This document shows, one piece after another, positions 8,049 to 15,757 of a DNA stretch of 64,000 bases. The notes below the pieces were generated by a model. That model made no database searches. It was not told the DNA's origin and saw nothing but the letters and a program-made list of their open reading frames with translations. How positions within the stretch are numbered: position 1 is the first letter of the stretch; the number at the start of each line of letters is the position of its first letter. The position numbers and the translations under genes were made by a program. Where the stretch lies: contig NZ_CP089985.1 in assembly GCF_021390155.1 (NCBI RefSeq), positions 3,979,001-4,043,000 of the forward strand, in the 5' to 3' direction. This DNA comes from Pseudomonas sp. HN11. Its GTDB lineage: Bacteria > Pseudomonadota > Gammaproteobacteria > Pseudomonadales > Pseudomonadaceae.

Positions 8049-9727
8049 CTCGATTAAAACCCCTGCCGCTATTACTGCTGGCCTTTGTCGCGTTTTATCT
8101 GCTGCCTCTGGGCCTGCACGGTTTATGGATCCCGGACGAAACCCGCTACGCCCAGATCAGCCAGGAGATGCTCCAGAGCGGCAACTGGGTGGCGCCACAT
8201 TTCATGGGTGTCCGCTATTTCGAGAAGCCTGCGGGCGGCTATTGGTTGATCGCCTTGGGCCAGGCGGTTTTTGGCCAGAACCTGTTCGGTGCGCGCATCG
8301 CCTCGGCACTGACCACTGGGTTGAGCGTACTGCTGGCCTACCTGATCGCCCGTCGCTTGTGGAATGACCCACGCAAAAGCTTCGCCTGCGCCCTGCTCTA
8401 CCTCAGCTTCGGCCTGGTGGCCGGGCAAGCGGGCTATTCCAACCTCGATCCGCAATTCACCCTGTGGGTCAACCTGAGCCTGGTGGCCCTGTGTTTTGCA
8501 CTCGACAGCGCGACACTGCGTGGCCGCCTATGGGCGTGGGCCATCGTGGGCCTGGCCTGCGCCATGGGTTTCCTGACCAAGGGCTTCCTGGCCTGGGTGC
8601 TGCCGGTACTGATTGCCGCGCCCTACATGCTCTGGCAACGACGTCTGGGAGAATTGCTGCGTTATGGCCCAGTGGCAATGGTCGTCGCGATACTGGTATG
8701 CCTACCGTGGATGCTTGCGATCCACCTTCAGGAACCGGACTTCTGGCGCTTTTTCTTCTGGAATGAACATATTCGCCGCTTCAGCGCCGACAACGCGCAA
8801 CACGTGCGGCCGTGGTGGTTCTTCCTGCCGATCATCGTTGTGTCTTGCCTGCCCTGGGCGGGGCTGCTGCCCGCCACGCTGCGCAAGACCTGGCAGGAAA
8901 AGCGCCAGCCGTCGATCATCTTTCTGGCGCTGTGGCTGTTGCTGCCACTGGGGTTCTTCAGCCTGAGCAATGGCAAGCTGCCGACCTACATCATGCCGTG
9001 CCTGCTGCCCTTGGCGTTGTTGATGGGGCATACGCTGGTCGACCTGATTAATCAGCATAAAGCCCGCACAATCTGCCTCAACGGCCTGCTCAACTTCGTG
9101 ATCGGCATGGTCGCCATGATCGGCCTGATCTACCTGCAAATCGCCCGGCCGCTGTACAGCAACAGCCACGCCGAGATGTTCAGCCTGTCCCTGGCGTTTA
9201 TCGTGTTGCTGGTGTGGATCCTCACCAACCTGCTGCAAGCCTTCCGCCCGCTGGCGCTGTGGGCGATGCCAACGCTGGGCATCGGCCTGCTGGTCATCCT
9301 GCTGCCGGCGAGCATGCCGGCGTGGATCGCGGATAACGAAATGCCCGATCAGTTTGTGCTCGACCACCTGGAAGAGTTGCAGCAGACCCAAGCGCTGCTG
9401 AGCAATGAACTGGGCAGCGCCAGCGCCCTGGCCTGGCGGCTGAAACGTCCGGAAGTGGCGCTGTATGACACCGAGGGCGAGTTGCGCTATGGCTTGCAGT
9501 ACGCGGGCTCGGCGCATCGCAAAGTGGAGTTGGAAGAGGTACAGGCTTGGCTCAAGGAGAAGCGCCAACTCGGCTCGGTCGGCGTACTGATGCGCGTCAA
9601 CAGCACCAGTGAAATGCGCGAGGCCGGGCAACTGCCGCCTGGGGGCAAACGCTACTACAAGGGGTCCCTTGAACTGATCATCTATGCGGCGAGCAATGCG
9701 GGAACCAACGCGACCCAACGTGAATAA
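8045..9727 (+). CDS. arnT: ArnT-like lipid A aminoarabinosyltransferase (GT-C, PMT family)
   Basis: A 560-residue polytopic membrane protein with about 11-12 hydrophobic helices. It starts near the catalytic loop [15 protein letters not shown], where the Asp-Glu pair fits the GT-C catalytic acid of ArnT/PMT enzymes, followed by [10 protein letters not shown] and [11 protein letters not shown] motifs seen in ArnT. ArnT transfers 4-amino-4-deoxy-L-arabinose from undecaprenyl phosphate to lipid A on the periplasmic side, giving polymyxin resistance. The usual arnBCAD and EF genes are absent here, so this is a stand-alone, probably second, copy and its donor sugar could differ. Family assignment is firm; exact substrate is not. 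It ends 7 nt from the convergent mcbF. Confidence 0.85.
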   Translation: MTRLKPLPLLLLAFVAFYLLPLGLHGLWIPDETRYAQISQEMLQSGNWVAPHFMGVRYFEKPAGGYWLIALGQAVFGQNLFGARIASALTTGLSVLLAYLIARRLWNDPRKSFACALLYLSFGLVAGQAGYSNLDPQFTLWVNLSLVALCFALDSATLRGRLWAWAIVGLACAMGFLTKGFLAWVLPVLIAAPYMLWQRRLGELLRYGPVAMVVAILVCLPWMLAIHLQEPDFWRFFFWNEHIRRFSADNAQHVRPWWFFLPIIVVSCLPWAGLLPATLRKTWQEKRQPSIIFLALWLLLPLGFFSLSNGKLPTYIMPCLLPLALLMGHTLVDLINQHKARTICLNGLLNFVIGMVAMIGLIYLQIARPLYSNSHAEMFSLSLAFIVLLVWILTNLLQAFRPLALWAMPTLGIGLLVILLPASMPAWIADNEMPDQFVLDHLEELQQTQALLSNELGSASALAWRLKRPEVALYDTEGELRYGLQYAGSAHRKVELEEVQAWLKEKRQLGSVGVLMRVNSTSEMREAGQLPPGGKRYYKGSLELIIYAASNAGTNATQRE

Positions 9728-9734
9728 GTCCGCT

Positions 9735-10448
9735 TCATCCTTTCGACAGGCTGGCGGCGTGGATAAACGCTTCATCCAGGCTGTCGGCACCGTACGCCGC
9801 CATAAAGCTGCACGCGTCAGTGAAACGGTTGAATCGTCTTTGACTCAGCATATAAAAGTCATCGCAATGCGCGACGACTTCATCGACGTTGTGTGATGAA
9901 ACCAGCACCGCAACACCCTCTGCCGCTGCCCCCTCCAGACAACGCCAGATGTGATAACGAAACTCGGGATCCACACCCGCCGTGGGTTCATCCAGTATCA
10001 CCAGGTCCGCGTTGGCGCAGAGCAGGGACAACGTAAAAAACCAACGCTTTTCCCCATAGCTGCAAAGGGCGGATTTTTTGTTCCAGATCTCGCAGTAACG
10101 CTCTGCGATGCCGGGGCTCCATTTTTCGATTTTATCGAGTGCATGTTGTTGAGTGACCTGGGTGTCGGAGCAAAACAACATGGCCATTTTGAAGATGTCG
10201 AACATGCGAAATACCGGCGGCGTACTGATGACCTGCGACAGGTACAGCAGCTTGGAGAAGGAGTTGTTTATCTCACCACCCTCCGTTTTTTTCAGGCCGC
10301 ACAGCACATCAAAAAACGTGGTTTTGCCGGAGCCGTTTGGGCCGAGAAGGCCTGATATGGAGCCGGCAACGACTGTCAGAGAAGCCTTATGAAATACGAT
10401 ATGAGTTCCATATCTGACATCAAGAGAGTCTACGAGAAGCCTCGCCAT
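9735..10448 (-). CDS. mcbF: McbF-like ABC exporter ATP-binding protein (microcin export/immunity)
   Basis: A 237-residue ATPase with Walker A GPNGSGKTT (residues 36-44), Walker B LVILDEPTAG and the H-loop SSHN. The signature loop is unusual, reading SYGEKR in place of LSGGQ. E. coli McbF is 247 residues. ATG 10448 overlaps the mcbE stop (ATGA), so the two are translationally coupled. With McbE it would pump the modified peptide out of the cytoplasm and so also give the producer some protection. It is the last gene of the operon: only 7 nt separate it from the convergent arnT, leaving no room for mcbG. Confidence 0.87.
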   Translation of the reverse strand: MARLLVDSLDVRYGTHIVFHKASLTVVAGSISGLLGPNGSGKTTFFDVLCGLKKTEGGEINNSFSKLLYLSQVISTPPVFRMFDIFKMAMLFCSDTQVTQQHALDKIEKWSPGIAERYCEIWNKKSALCSYGEKRWFFTLSLLCANADLVILDEPTAGVDPEFRYHIWRCLEGAAAEGVAVLVSSHNVDEVVAHCDDFYMLSQRRFNRFTDACSFMAAYGADSLDEAFIHAASLSKG

Positions 10449-11191
10449 CAATAACGACTCCAAACAGGATTAATCAATAAAAAACGACACATCACTAAGA
10501 ACAAAAATAGAAGTGAAACGATAACAAACAAGAAAACCAACCCGCACTCCACCACGCCGCCCAACATAATCCTATTCGCCCACCACATCGGGTTAAAAAA
10601 ACTAACTGCAGCTAATGTGGGACTGACTGGACTACTACTGATGATCCCAAGAGCCAACATCGTAAGGGACAAAATGGAAAATAGGGTACTCGCATTTTGA
10701 AAGCCTAGCGGGATCAGTGTCAGCAACAGTGCGGGTATAGAGAAAACAAGAAAACAAACATAAAATCGCCCTACAATTACGAGATACTCCGCAATATCAA
10801 GCCCCCCTGTAAAAACGCGGGTGAGTATATAAAAAACGGAGCAGTACAATATTGAAACGACTGAATATGCAGAAAACTGCCCAAGCAAGAAGATCACCTT
10901 CGTACGATCCGTATAAACAAAAGACCGCAGAAAACCACTTTCCCTACGACCGACTATGTAAAATGCCAGCCCAAACAGCGCTACATTTGAAGACACGAAT
11001 GCGTAAAACCAGGAAGTGCTCGAAAGATAATCCACTGCACCACCACTCAGAGGCGTGCGCGCGTATGTAATCAAATAATAGGTAACCGCTGGCGACACTA
11101 CTGTCCAAAACAACGCAACCGGCTCTCTGAGTTGTTCCTTTATGAATAATACCGCTAGCAAGGCCGGCCTTGACACGAAATAGAAATCCAT
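10448..11191 (-). CDS. mcbE: McbE-like ABC-2 type permease
   Basis: A 247-residue membrane protein with six predicted helices and an ABC-2-type layout (short N-terminal amphipathic region LLAVLFIKEQLREP, helices, final helix near residues 215-240). E. coli McbE is 241 residues. It lies between the YcaO gene (9 nt upstream) and the ATPase gene (1-base stop/start overlap), matching the microcin B17 order. Base composition is clearly AT-richer than the flanking chromosomal genes, in line with horizontal acquisition. Confidence 0.85.
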   Translation of the reverse strand: MDFYFVSRPALLAVLFIKEQLREPVALFWTVVSPAVTYYLITYARTPLSGGAVDYLSSTSWFYAFVSSNVALFGLAFYIVGRRESGFLRSFVYTDRTKVIFLLGQFSAYSVVSILYCSVFYILTRVFTGGLDIAEYLVIVGRFYVCFLVFSIPALLLTLIPLGFQNASTLFSILSLTMLALGIISSSPVSPTLAAVSFFNPMWWANRIMLGGVVECGLVFLFVIVSLLFLFLVMCRFLLINPVWSRY

Positions 11192-11199
11192 TATTCACC

Positions 11200-12393
11200 T
11201 CATGGAAACGGGACCATAACGCCTAGCCGAGCGCTAAGCACCGACGACTCAAAATCTTTGGAATACTTATTGATCAGATTAAAATGCTTCGAGTTATTCA
11301 TATGAAGAAACAGGTCAGGAGAGACAAATTTAACAAAGACTCCCGCCACCCCATCAACCTCTTCAAACTTTGAGTAAAAATAGCCAGAGACATCTAACTT
11401 TTTCAGCACTGACAAAAATTCAGGCAATGTAAAATCCTGTAGAGACCTTACCCCTCCACACTCTTGCACATTGACAATATCTTGATAGGTCTCATAAGCG
11501 TTGCAACTTAAAAAATAACGTATATATGAGTCCTCAAGCTTCGCCTCATCAGAGTCGGTTGCCTTGAACAAATTCATGAAGCGAAATGTCTGCCACAGTT
11601 CAAGCAAAGACTTTTCCAAAGCAATAGTCATATTCGAAGAATAGGCCATACCAGCGCAATAATTCACATGGCGATCAACTTTTCTCTGCCCATAAACAAC
11701 CAATACGCAACACCCTGGAAACCTCGTATCAGATATATCTAAAAAAGTCACATCCCCCGACATGGACAGAGCATCATATAAGTGCCTTACTTCTCGACGC
11801 ATCAATAACTCCCTCACCTGTTTAGAAGGAATCTGCGAACGACACATTTTCGTTAACCAGAATCTAATTAGAAATTGGCGCTCAAGGTATTCTTTTATCG
11901 CCCCTAGAAAGGCTATATCTGGGCCCCAGTGGAAACTGCACCCACAGGTGTCACGCAAAGGGTAGAGCCAGTTATCATCGCCGACGCTATGGGACGAGAG
12001 CGAAATACAGGCAGTTGGAATAAAACACGCAGAGAAGTCAGAGGCCCTGAGTACTTGACTTAAAGCGAACCTGTGCTCACCAACCTCTGCAAGAGAGGTC
12101 TTCTTATTCGCAGTCTGAGTAAATGCTTCCGCAAAACCACGAGCTTCACTTTCTGATAAATATTTACTAAGACAACCGCGTTCTTTTGCCACAACTTCCC
12201 TGTAAAAATGACGGCGTTCGAAATACTCACCTGTAGCAGTTTTTATCGAATGCGAACCTCCTCCGACACCAGATCCATTAACTGAAAGGAAATCCGATAT
12301 TTCTACCGAGCAGGGCAGACCGAGTACGCCCGCAGGCTGAAAGAGGATAACTCCGGGCAAATCCGGATTATGCATACCATTAATAAGCTTCAT
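11200..12393 (-). CDS. mcbD: YcaO-domain cyclodehydratase, McbD-like (azoline formation)
   Basis: A 397-residue YcaO protein; E. coli McbD is 396. The ATP-binding signatures of YcaO enzymes are present: SHSIKTATGEYFER (residues 47-60, with E56, E59, R60), then GAIKEYLERQFLIRFW (about 164-179, E168, E171, R172), then ALEKSLLELWQ. The C-terminus ends VPFP, short and Pro-rich as in azoline-forming YcaO proteins. It would use ATP to activate backbone amides so that Cys (and Ser/Thr) side chains cyclise to azolines, with the peptide delivered by McbB. It overlaps the mcbC end by 14 nt. Confidence 0.92.
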   Translation of the reverse strand: MKLINGMHNPDLPGVILFQPAGVLGLPCSVEISDFLSVNGSGVGGGSHSIKTATGEYFERRHFYREVVAKERGCLSKYLSESEARGFAEAFTQTANKKTSLAEVGEHRFALSQVLRASDFSACFIPTACISLSSHSVGDDNWLYPLRDTCGCSFHWGPDIAFLGAIKEYLERQFLIRFWLTKMCRSQIPSKQVRELLMRREVRHLYDALSMSGDVTFLDISDTRFPGCCVLVVYGQRKVDRHVNYCAGMAYSSNMTIALEKSLLELWQTFRFMNLFKATDSDEAKLEDSYIRYFLSCNAYETYQDIVNVQECGGVRSLQDFTLPEFLSVLKKLDVSGYFYSKFEEVDGVAGVFVKFVSPDLFLHMNNSKHFNLINKYSKDFESSVLSARLGVMVPFP

Positions 12394-13186
12394 ACTGCTT
12401 ACCTATAAAATGAACGCACATTGGTAAAAACAGAGCAGGGTTAATTCCCAAAACCTTACACAGCATCAGATCCGTATAAGCAGACCATAGCCGACATGAC
12501 AGACCCAGCGACTTGGCTTGCAGCTCGACAAGCATGTAAATTGAACCAATCTCCATGAGGGCCATTCGATACGCACGATATCGATATTTGAAGAGATTTT
12601 TAGGCATATAGACTGCGTAGACTATTGCCAAGCCGGGCGATCCAATTTTATTAGAAGAGAACAGCAGTGCCGCTTTGAGCTCCTCCACCTCAATTTTAAT
12701 CTGCATCACCTCAAATTTTCGGGACTTCGGAAGCAAATGGAGTACTTTCCCTGGACAAGGCCAACTAGGGTTATCATCAATCATCGAGCAGAGAAAAACT
12801 TCAACCGGGTACAGTGCACCACCACTCGGATATCCTCTTTTGCAGGAGTCCATATTCCTCGATAGTAATGGACATATCAAATTTTCCACATCTGAAAACT
12901 CTAATAAGAGAGGTGAAAAATACTCACACGACTCATTCCTGTACAATGTTTTTTCTCTGTCCTTCTGGGATATATTTATCTCCAGCGTCAGATCCATATC
13001 GGGATAAAGGGCCAATTCATTCCCCGTCAGTTTCTCAAGACTTTTCTCATCCAATCGATGGAGAATTGTGCGGCCTTTAGTAGCCCCATGAAATGTAAAA
13101 TTACCTTTATTATGAAATTCAAGCACCTCATCGTAAACTGATGACTCTACAAATCTAAGATAGTAATCATGCGGAATATTTTTCAT
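12380..13186 (-). CDS. mcbC: McbC-like FMN-dependent azoline dehydrogenase (SagB family)
   Basis: A 268-residue protein; E. coli McbC is 272. The nitroreductase-fold SagB/McbC signature appears as RGYPSGGALYPVEV (residues 117-130). A Lys-Tyr pair at 200-201 (FKYRYR) falls at the position of the Lys-Tyr motif essential in azoline dehydrogenases. It would oxidise thiazolines/oxazolines to thiazoles/oxazoles using FMN within the McbBCD complex. Its start overlaps the mcbB stop (ATGA at 13183-13186), so the two are coupled. Confidence 0.92.
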   Translation of the reverse strand: MKNIPHDYYLRFVESSVYDEVLEFHNKGNFTFHGATKGRTILHRLDEKSLEKLTGNELALYPDMDLTLEINISQKDREKTLYRNESCEYFSPLLLEFSDVENLICPLLSRNMDSCKRGYPSGGALYPVEVFLCSMIDDNPSWPCPGKVLHLLPKSRKFEVMQIKIEVEELKAALLFSSNKIGSPGLAIVYAVYMPKNLFKYRYRAYRMALMEIGSIYMLVELQAKSLGLSCRLWSAYTDLMLCKVLGINPALFLPMCVHFIGKQYEAY

Positions 13187-14040
13187 TCACTCGCCCTCAA
13201 ACAATCACACATATACCAGTGCGAATTAGACTCTTCTGAAACTTGCCCATCCATCAGTTGAAGATATGAGCTATGCAGAATGTCATCCTGATATTTATAC
13301 ATATCACTATGCTCCGTGAAAATTTTTACCTTTTTGATAACTGCACCAACAATGGTCATTTCCTGATACAGACTGAGCACCTTAGCTGGCACACCGACAT
13401 GTTTATTTTTACAAAACGCCAAAATACTGGCCCAATTATTCTTTGCAGTCCTAACCGACTGATTATGAATAAGCCTGTCAACGCTACAAAAATGGCACGG
13501 ATTACCTATTTCTGCGATATAAGGCTGACCGACGCAAAAAACATTGCCCATTTGCCAACAGACGCTAATGGCGCTTTTAGGGGATGCACGTGCGAGATCA
13601 AAATACAATTTTTTAACATACTCATAATCATACACATAGCACAGCAGCACGATGAAGCATTTAAGATCTCGGACCAACTCAACCAACTCACTTGAAAACG
13701 ACTTAAACTCTAAACAAGTAGACACTTCACTCCTGAATAGGCTTTCAACATCAACCCGACCTGCCCAATCATGAACAACTATCGTTTTCTCAAAATATAT
13801 GTCCTCAACAGACTTTAGAGGAATTACTCTTTCCAAGAATGCAAAAGCATCACTTTGATTCAATCCATTTTCCGCTAACACCTCATCCAACTCGGCTTTC
13901 GTCATCGACTTCGATAGCTTCAGTTCCCGAAGAGCGTTTAACAACGACTGAGAACGAATTTTCGAAATTCCGAGATCGGAAATTAGAAGACTCTCCGTTT
14001 CAAAGTTCAAAATCTCATAATTGGGTATGATTATATTCAT
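13183..14040 (-). CDS. mcbB: McbB-like zinc-binding, leader-recognising subunit of the synthetase
   Basis: A 285-residue protein; E. coli McbB is 295. Paired cysteines at 182/185 (CHFC, after EIGNP) and 278/280 (CDC) would form the structural zinc site of E1-like TOMM scaffold proteins. The N-terminal region (about 1-80) is helical and strand-rich, as in a peptide-clasp (RRE-like) domain that binds the precursor leader. Position as the first gene after the precursor matches microcin B17. The Shine-Dalgarno AGGAG sits 8 nt before ATG 14040, just after the intercistronic hairpin. Overall identity to McbB appears low; the call rests on cysteines, size and context. Confidence 0.87.
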   Translation of the reverse strand: MNIIIPNYEILNFETESLLISDLGISKIRSQSLLNALRELKLSKSMTKAELDEVLAENGLNQSDAFAFLERVIPLKSVEDIYFEKTIVVHDWAGRVDVESLFRSEVSTCLEFKSFSSELVELVRDLKCFIVLLCYVYDYEYVKKLYFDLARASPKSAISVCWQMGNVFCVGQPYIAEIGNPCHFCSVDRLIHNQSVRTAKNNWASILAFCKNKHVGVPAKVLSLYQEMTIVGAVIKKVKIFTEHSDMYKYQDDILHSSYLQLMDGQVSEESNSHWYMCDCLRASE

Positions 14041-14056
14041 TGCACGATCTCCTACA

Positions 14057-14084
14057 GAGGTTTTCTGAAAATCCAGAAAACCTC
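14057..14084 (-). promoter_or_regulatory. Intercistronic hairpin between mcbA and mcbB
   Basis: A perfect 11-bp inverted repeat (GAGGTTTTCTG / CAGAAAACCTC) with a 6-nt loop, between the precursor stop and the mcbB ribosome-binding site. No T run follows in the direction of transcription. It is better read as an attenuator or mRNA-stabilising structure that keeps precursor mRNA in excess over enzyme mRNA than as a full terminator. Confidence 0.75.
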
Positions 14085-14106
14085 ATTAGGTGAGTGAATA
14101 GTGAAT

Positions 14107-14307
14107 TTACTCAACCGCCGATGGAGGCTCCATTATCGAATTATGGCAGCCCCCGCTTCCCCCATTACAACCGCCGCCGCCACCACATCCTCCGCTGCCA
14201 CCGCACCCACCTTGACTCCCCGACGCTCCGGCATTACCTGCGTAAGGGTTGAATCCTTCCTCACTTTCGAAACTAAAAACGAACTCTCCAAACTCTTCGT
14301 CGTTCAT
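14107..14307 (-). CDS. mcbA: McbA-like microcin B precursor peptide
   Basis: A 66-residue precursor; E. coli McbA is 69. ATG 14307 has a strong Shine-Dalgarno (GGAGG, 6 nt spacing). The acidic, Phe-rich leader (MNDEEFGEFVFSF, about residues 1-26) carries EFG and a hydrophobic residue four after the Phe (F6, V10), parallel to F8 and L12 in the McbA leader. The core from about residue 27 is Gly-rich with Cys at 35, 41, 47 and 54 and Ser at 29, 31, 38, 51 and 57, then a non-glycine tail ending PPSAVE. Cys spacing is 6, 6 and 7. No Ser-Cys or Cys-Ser neighbours exist, unlike McbA. It heads the operon and is encoded immediately before McbB. Confidence 0.93.
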   Translation of the reverse strand: MNDEEFGEFVFSFESEEGFNPYAGNAGASGSQGGCGGSGGCGGGGGCNGGSGGCHNSIMEPPSAVE

Positions 14308-14343
14308 CTCAAACCTCCAGTTCCGTGCATGTATAGACTTTAG

Positions 14344-14363
14344 GTTGCTCACCATCGAGCAAC
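14344..14363. promoter_or_regulatory. Inverted repeat in front of mcbA (possible operator)
   Basis: GTTGCTC and GAGCAAC flank a 6-nt spacer, a perfect 7-bp inverted repeat 37-56 nt upstream of the precursor start. A TATACA at 14335-14330 (minus strand) could be a -10 element close to it, though the 5' leader would then be short. Placement suits an operator or 5' mRNA hairpin. No regulator gene lies in the operon. Confidence 0.45.
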
Positions 14364-14986
14364 GAAACCAATCTAGGCCGGCGGGAGAATATCGCAACAA
14401 AAATAAAAATTTTACGTAGGAAATATAACTACTATCTTTCGGACATTTCACTCACAAACTTAGGAAATTCAACAATTACCTAGAAGACCAGAAATACCGC
14501 CAACCCCGCATCAACAAATCAATCCATGTAAATTTAATAAGTTAGGAATTATCGAACCTTTAGAAAAAACCAATGCGAATGCAGGCATTTTTTGCAAAAC
14601 AAAACTTATTCCTACAGACTCGCAGAGAAAATCCGACAAGTGGCACTGCTTAGTTCTGAGGATGTGCGAACAGAGGAGGCCAAACGCGCATTGTGCAATA
14701 TCAATTGTGGTCGTGCCTTGGCGTGTGCGGGCAACGACCACCGGATAATCACTACCCAGCCGGATAATGGCGAACGGTGGTCTCACAAGCGTGGGGATGA
14801 AAGCGTGGTGTTTGTACCAGAGCGTCAATAGACAGAGATTTCACTTCTTCAACATGTCGATCTTCTCCCGTATTTCCTCATCAATTAGCCCGCGAAGCCT
14901 TTCAAACAAGGTGGGTCAGGCATGTCGAGCCCCTCGAGAGGCGACGTGGCGGGTCAGTGTGATGGAGGTGCGCCCACGCCTGCAAA
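14364..14986. other. AT-rich intergenic region upstream of the microcin operon
   Basis: About 620 nt without a gene I can support. Two overlapping frames of roughly 80-105 codons exist (one per strand, 14511-14831), but neither has a ribosome-binding site or a family match. The left part (14364-14500) is strongly AT-rich and should contain the mcbA promoter; on the minus strand a TATATT occurs near 14425 without a good -35. The right part returns to chromosomal composition and runs into the decayed ABC gene, so the boundary of acquired DNA probably lies near 14.6-14.9 kb. Confidence 0.5.
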
Positions 14987-15520
14987 TCAGCTCTGCGGAT
15001 TGATCCCACTCTTGCGCGGCACATCGGCCTCGTCCGTGCCCGCTCGCAAACCTGCCACCTGCGCCTGCACCGCCCGCCCCTCCGCTCGATTGCGGATAAA
15101 TCCGACACGGGTAAATCGCTCCAGAAACGGTACCGGCAAGGCCTTGTCCGATGTCACCGCCGGTTGCTCAGCCACATCCCCGAACAAGGTATACGCGGCA
15201 CTTGGTAGGTGTCGCGTATTGAGGTCGCTGGTCAGCCGTCCTTCCTGCAACGCGATCGCGCGGTTGGTGACCCGTTGCAGGTCGGACAGGCGCTGGGAGA
15301 TGTAGAGGATGGCCACGCCCCGTGCGCGCTGGCTGTCGATCAGGCCGAGCAGGCGTTCGGCGTCGTTTTCGGACAGGGCGGCGGTGGGTTCGTCGAGGAT
15401 CACCAGCCGGGGTTGCTGGGTGAAGGCACGAACCAGTACCAGCAGTTGGCGATCCGCCTGGCCGAGGCGTTCGACCGGGTGTTGCAGCGGCAACTCCAGG
15501 CCCAGCCCGGCGACGGAGGG
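14987..15520 (-). pseudogene. Remnant of a sugar ABC transporter ATP-binding protein (RbsA/MglA type)
   Basis: The open frame begins without a Walker A region and contains a Walker B block (LVILDEPTAALSENDAERLL), the H-loop region ILYISQRLSDLQ and ALQEGRL, as in the first nucleotide-binding domain of sugar ABC ATPases. It then jumps to PFLERFTRVGFIRNRAEG, which resembles a segment before the signature of the second domain. A normal member has about 500 residues; this has about 175. N-terminal loss plus an internal deletion make it a pseudogene. No start codon is convincing. Confidence 0.75.
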
Positions 15521-15757
15521 TTATCAGCAGTTTGATGAATGCTTTCAGCATGGCTACCACGCAGGCCTATGGGGACTGCCGTTGCCTGTTTGAGCGGTGG
15601 GATCGATGGTTAGTCTGCGGTCCGTCACTGCCAATTCAGTGATCGGGCTTAGGCGCGACAGATGTTGGCTCCTACACATACAGTGAACAGGTACAGCGTT
15701 TGTCGTTAGCTGACGGTAGGGCAAGCCAGCGCCCCCATAAGAACTGCGTTGCCACAG

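Noticed and set aside
8702-9790. 362-codon minus-strand open frame under arnT
   Set aside because: Gln/Arg/Ala-rich antisense shadow of a membrane protein; no domain and no ribosome-binding site.
14511-14831. Two overlapping 80-105 codon frames upstream of the microcin operon
   Set aside because: No ribosome-binding site, no family, both strands equally open; considered as a microcin regulator or immunity gene but not supportable.
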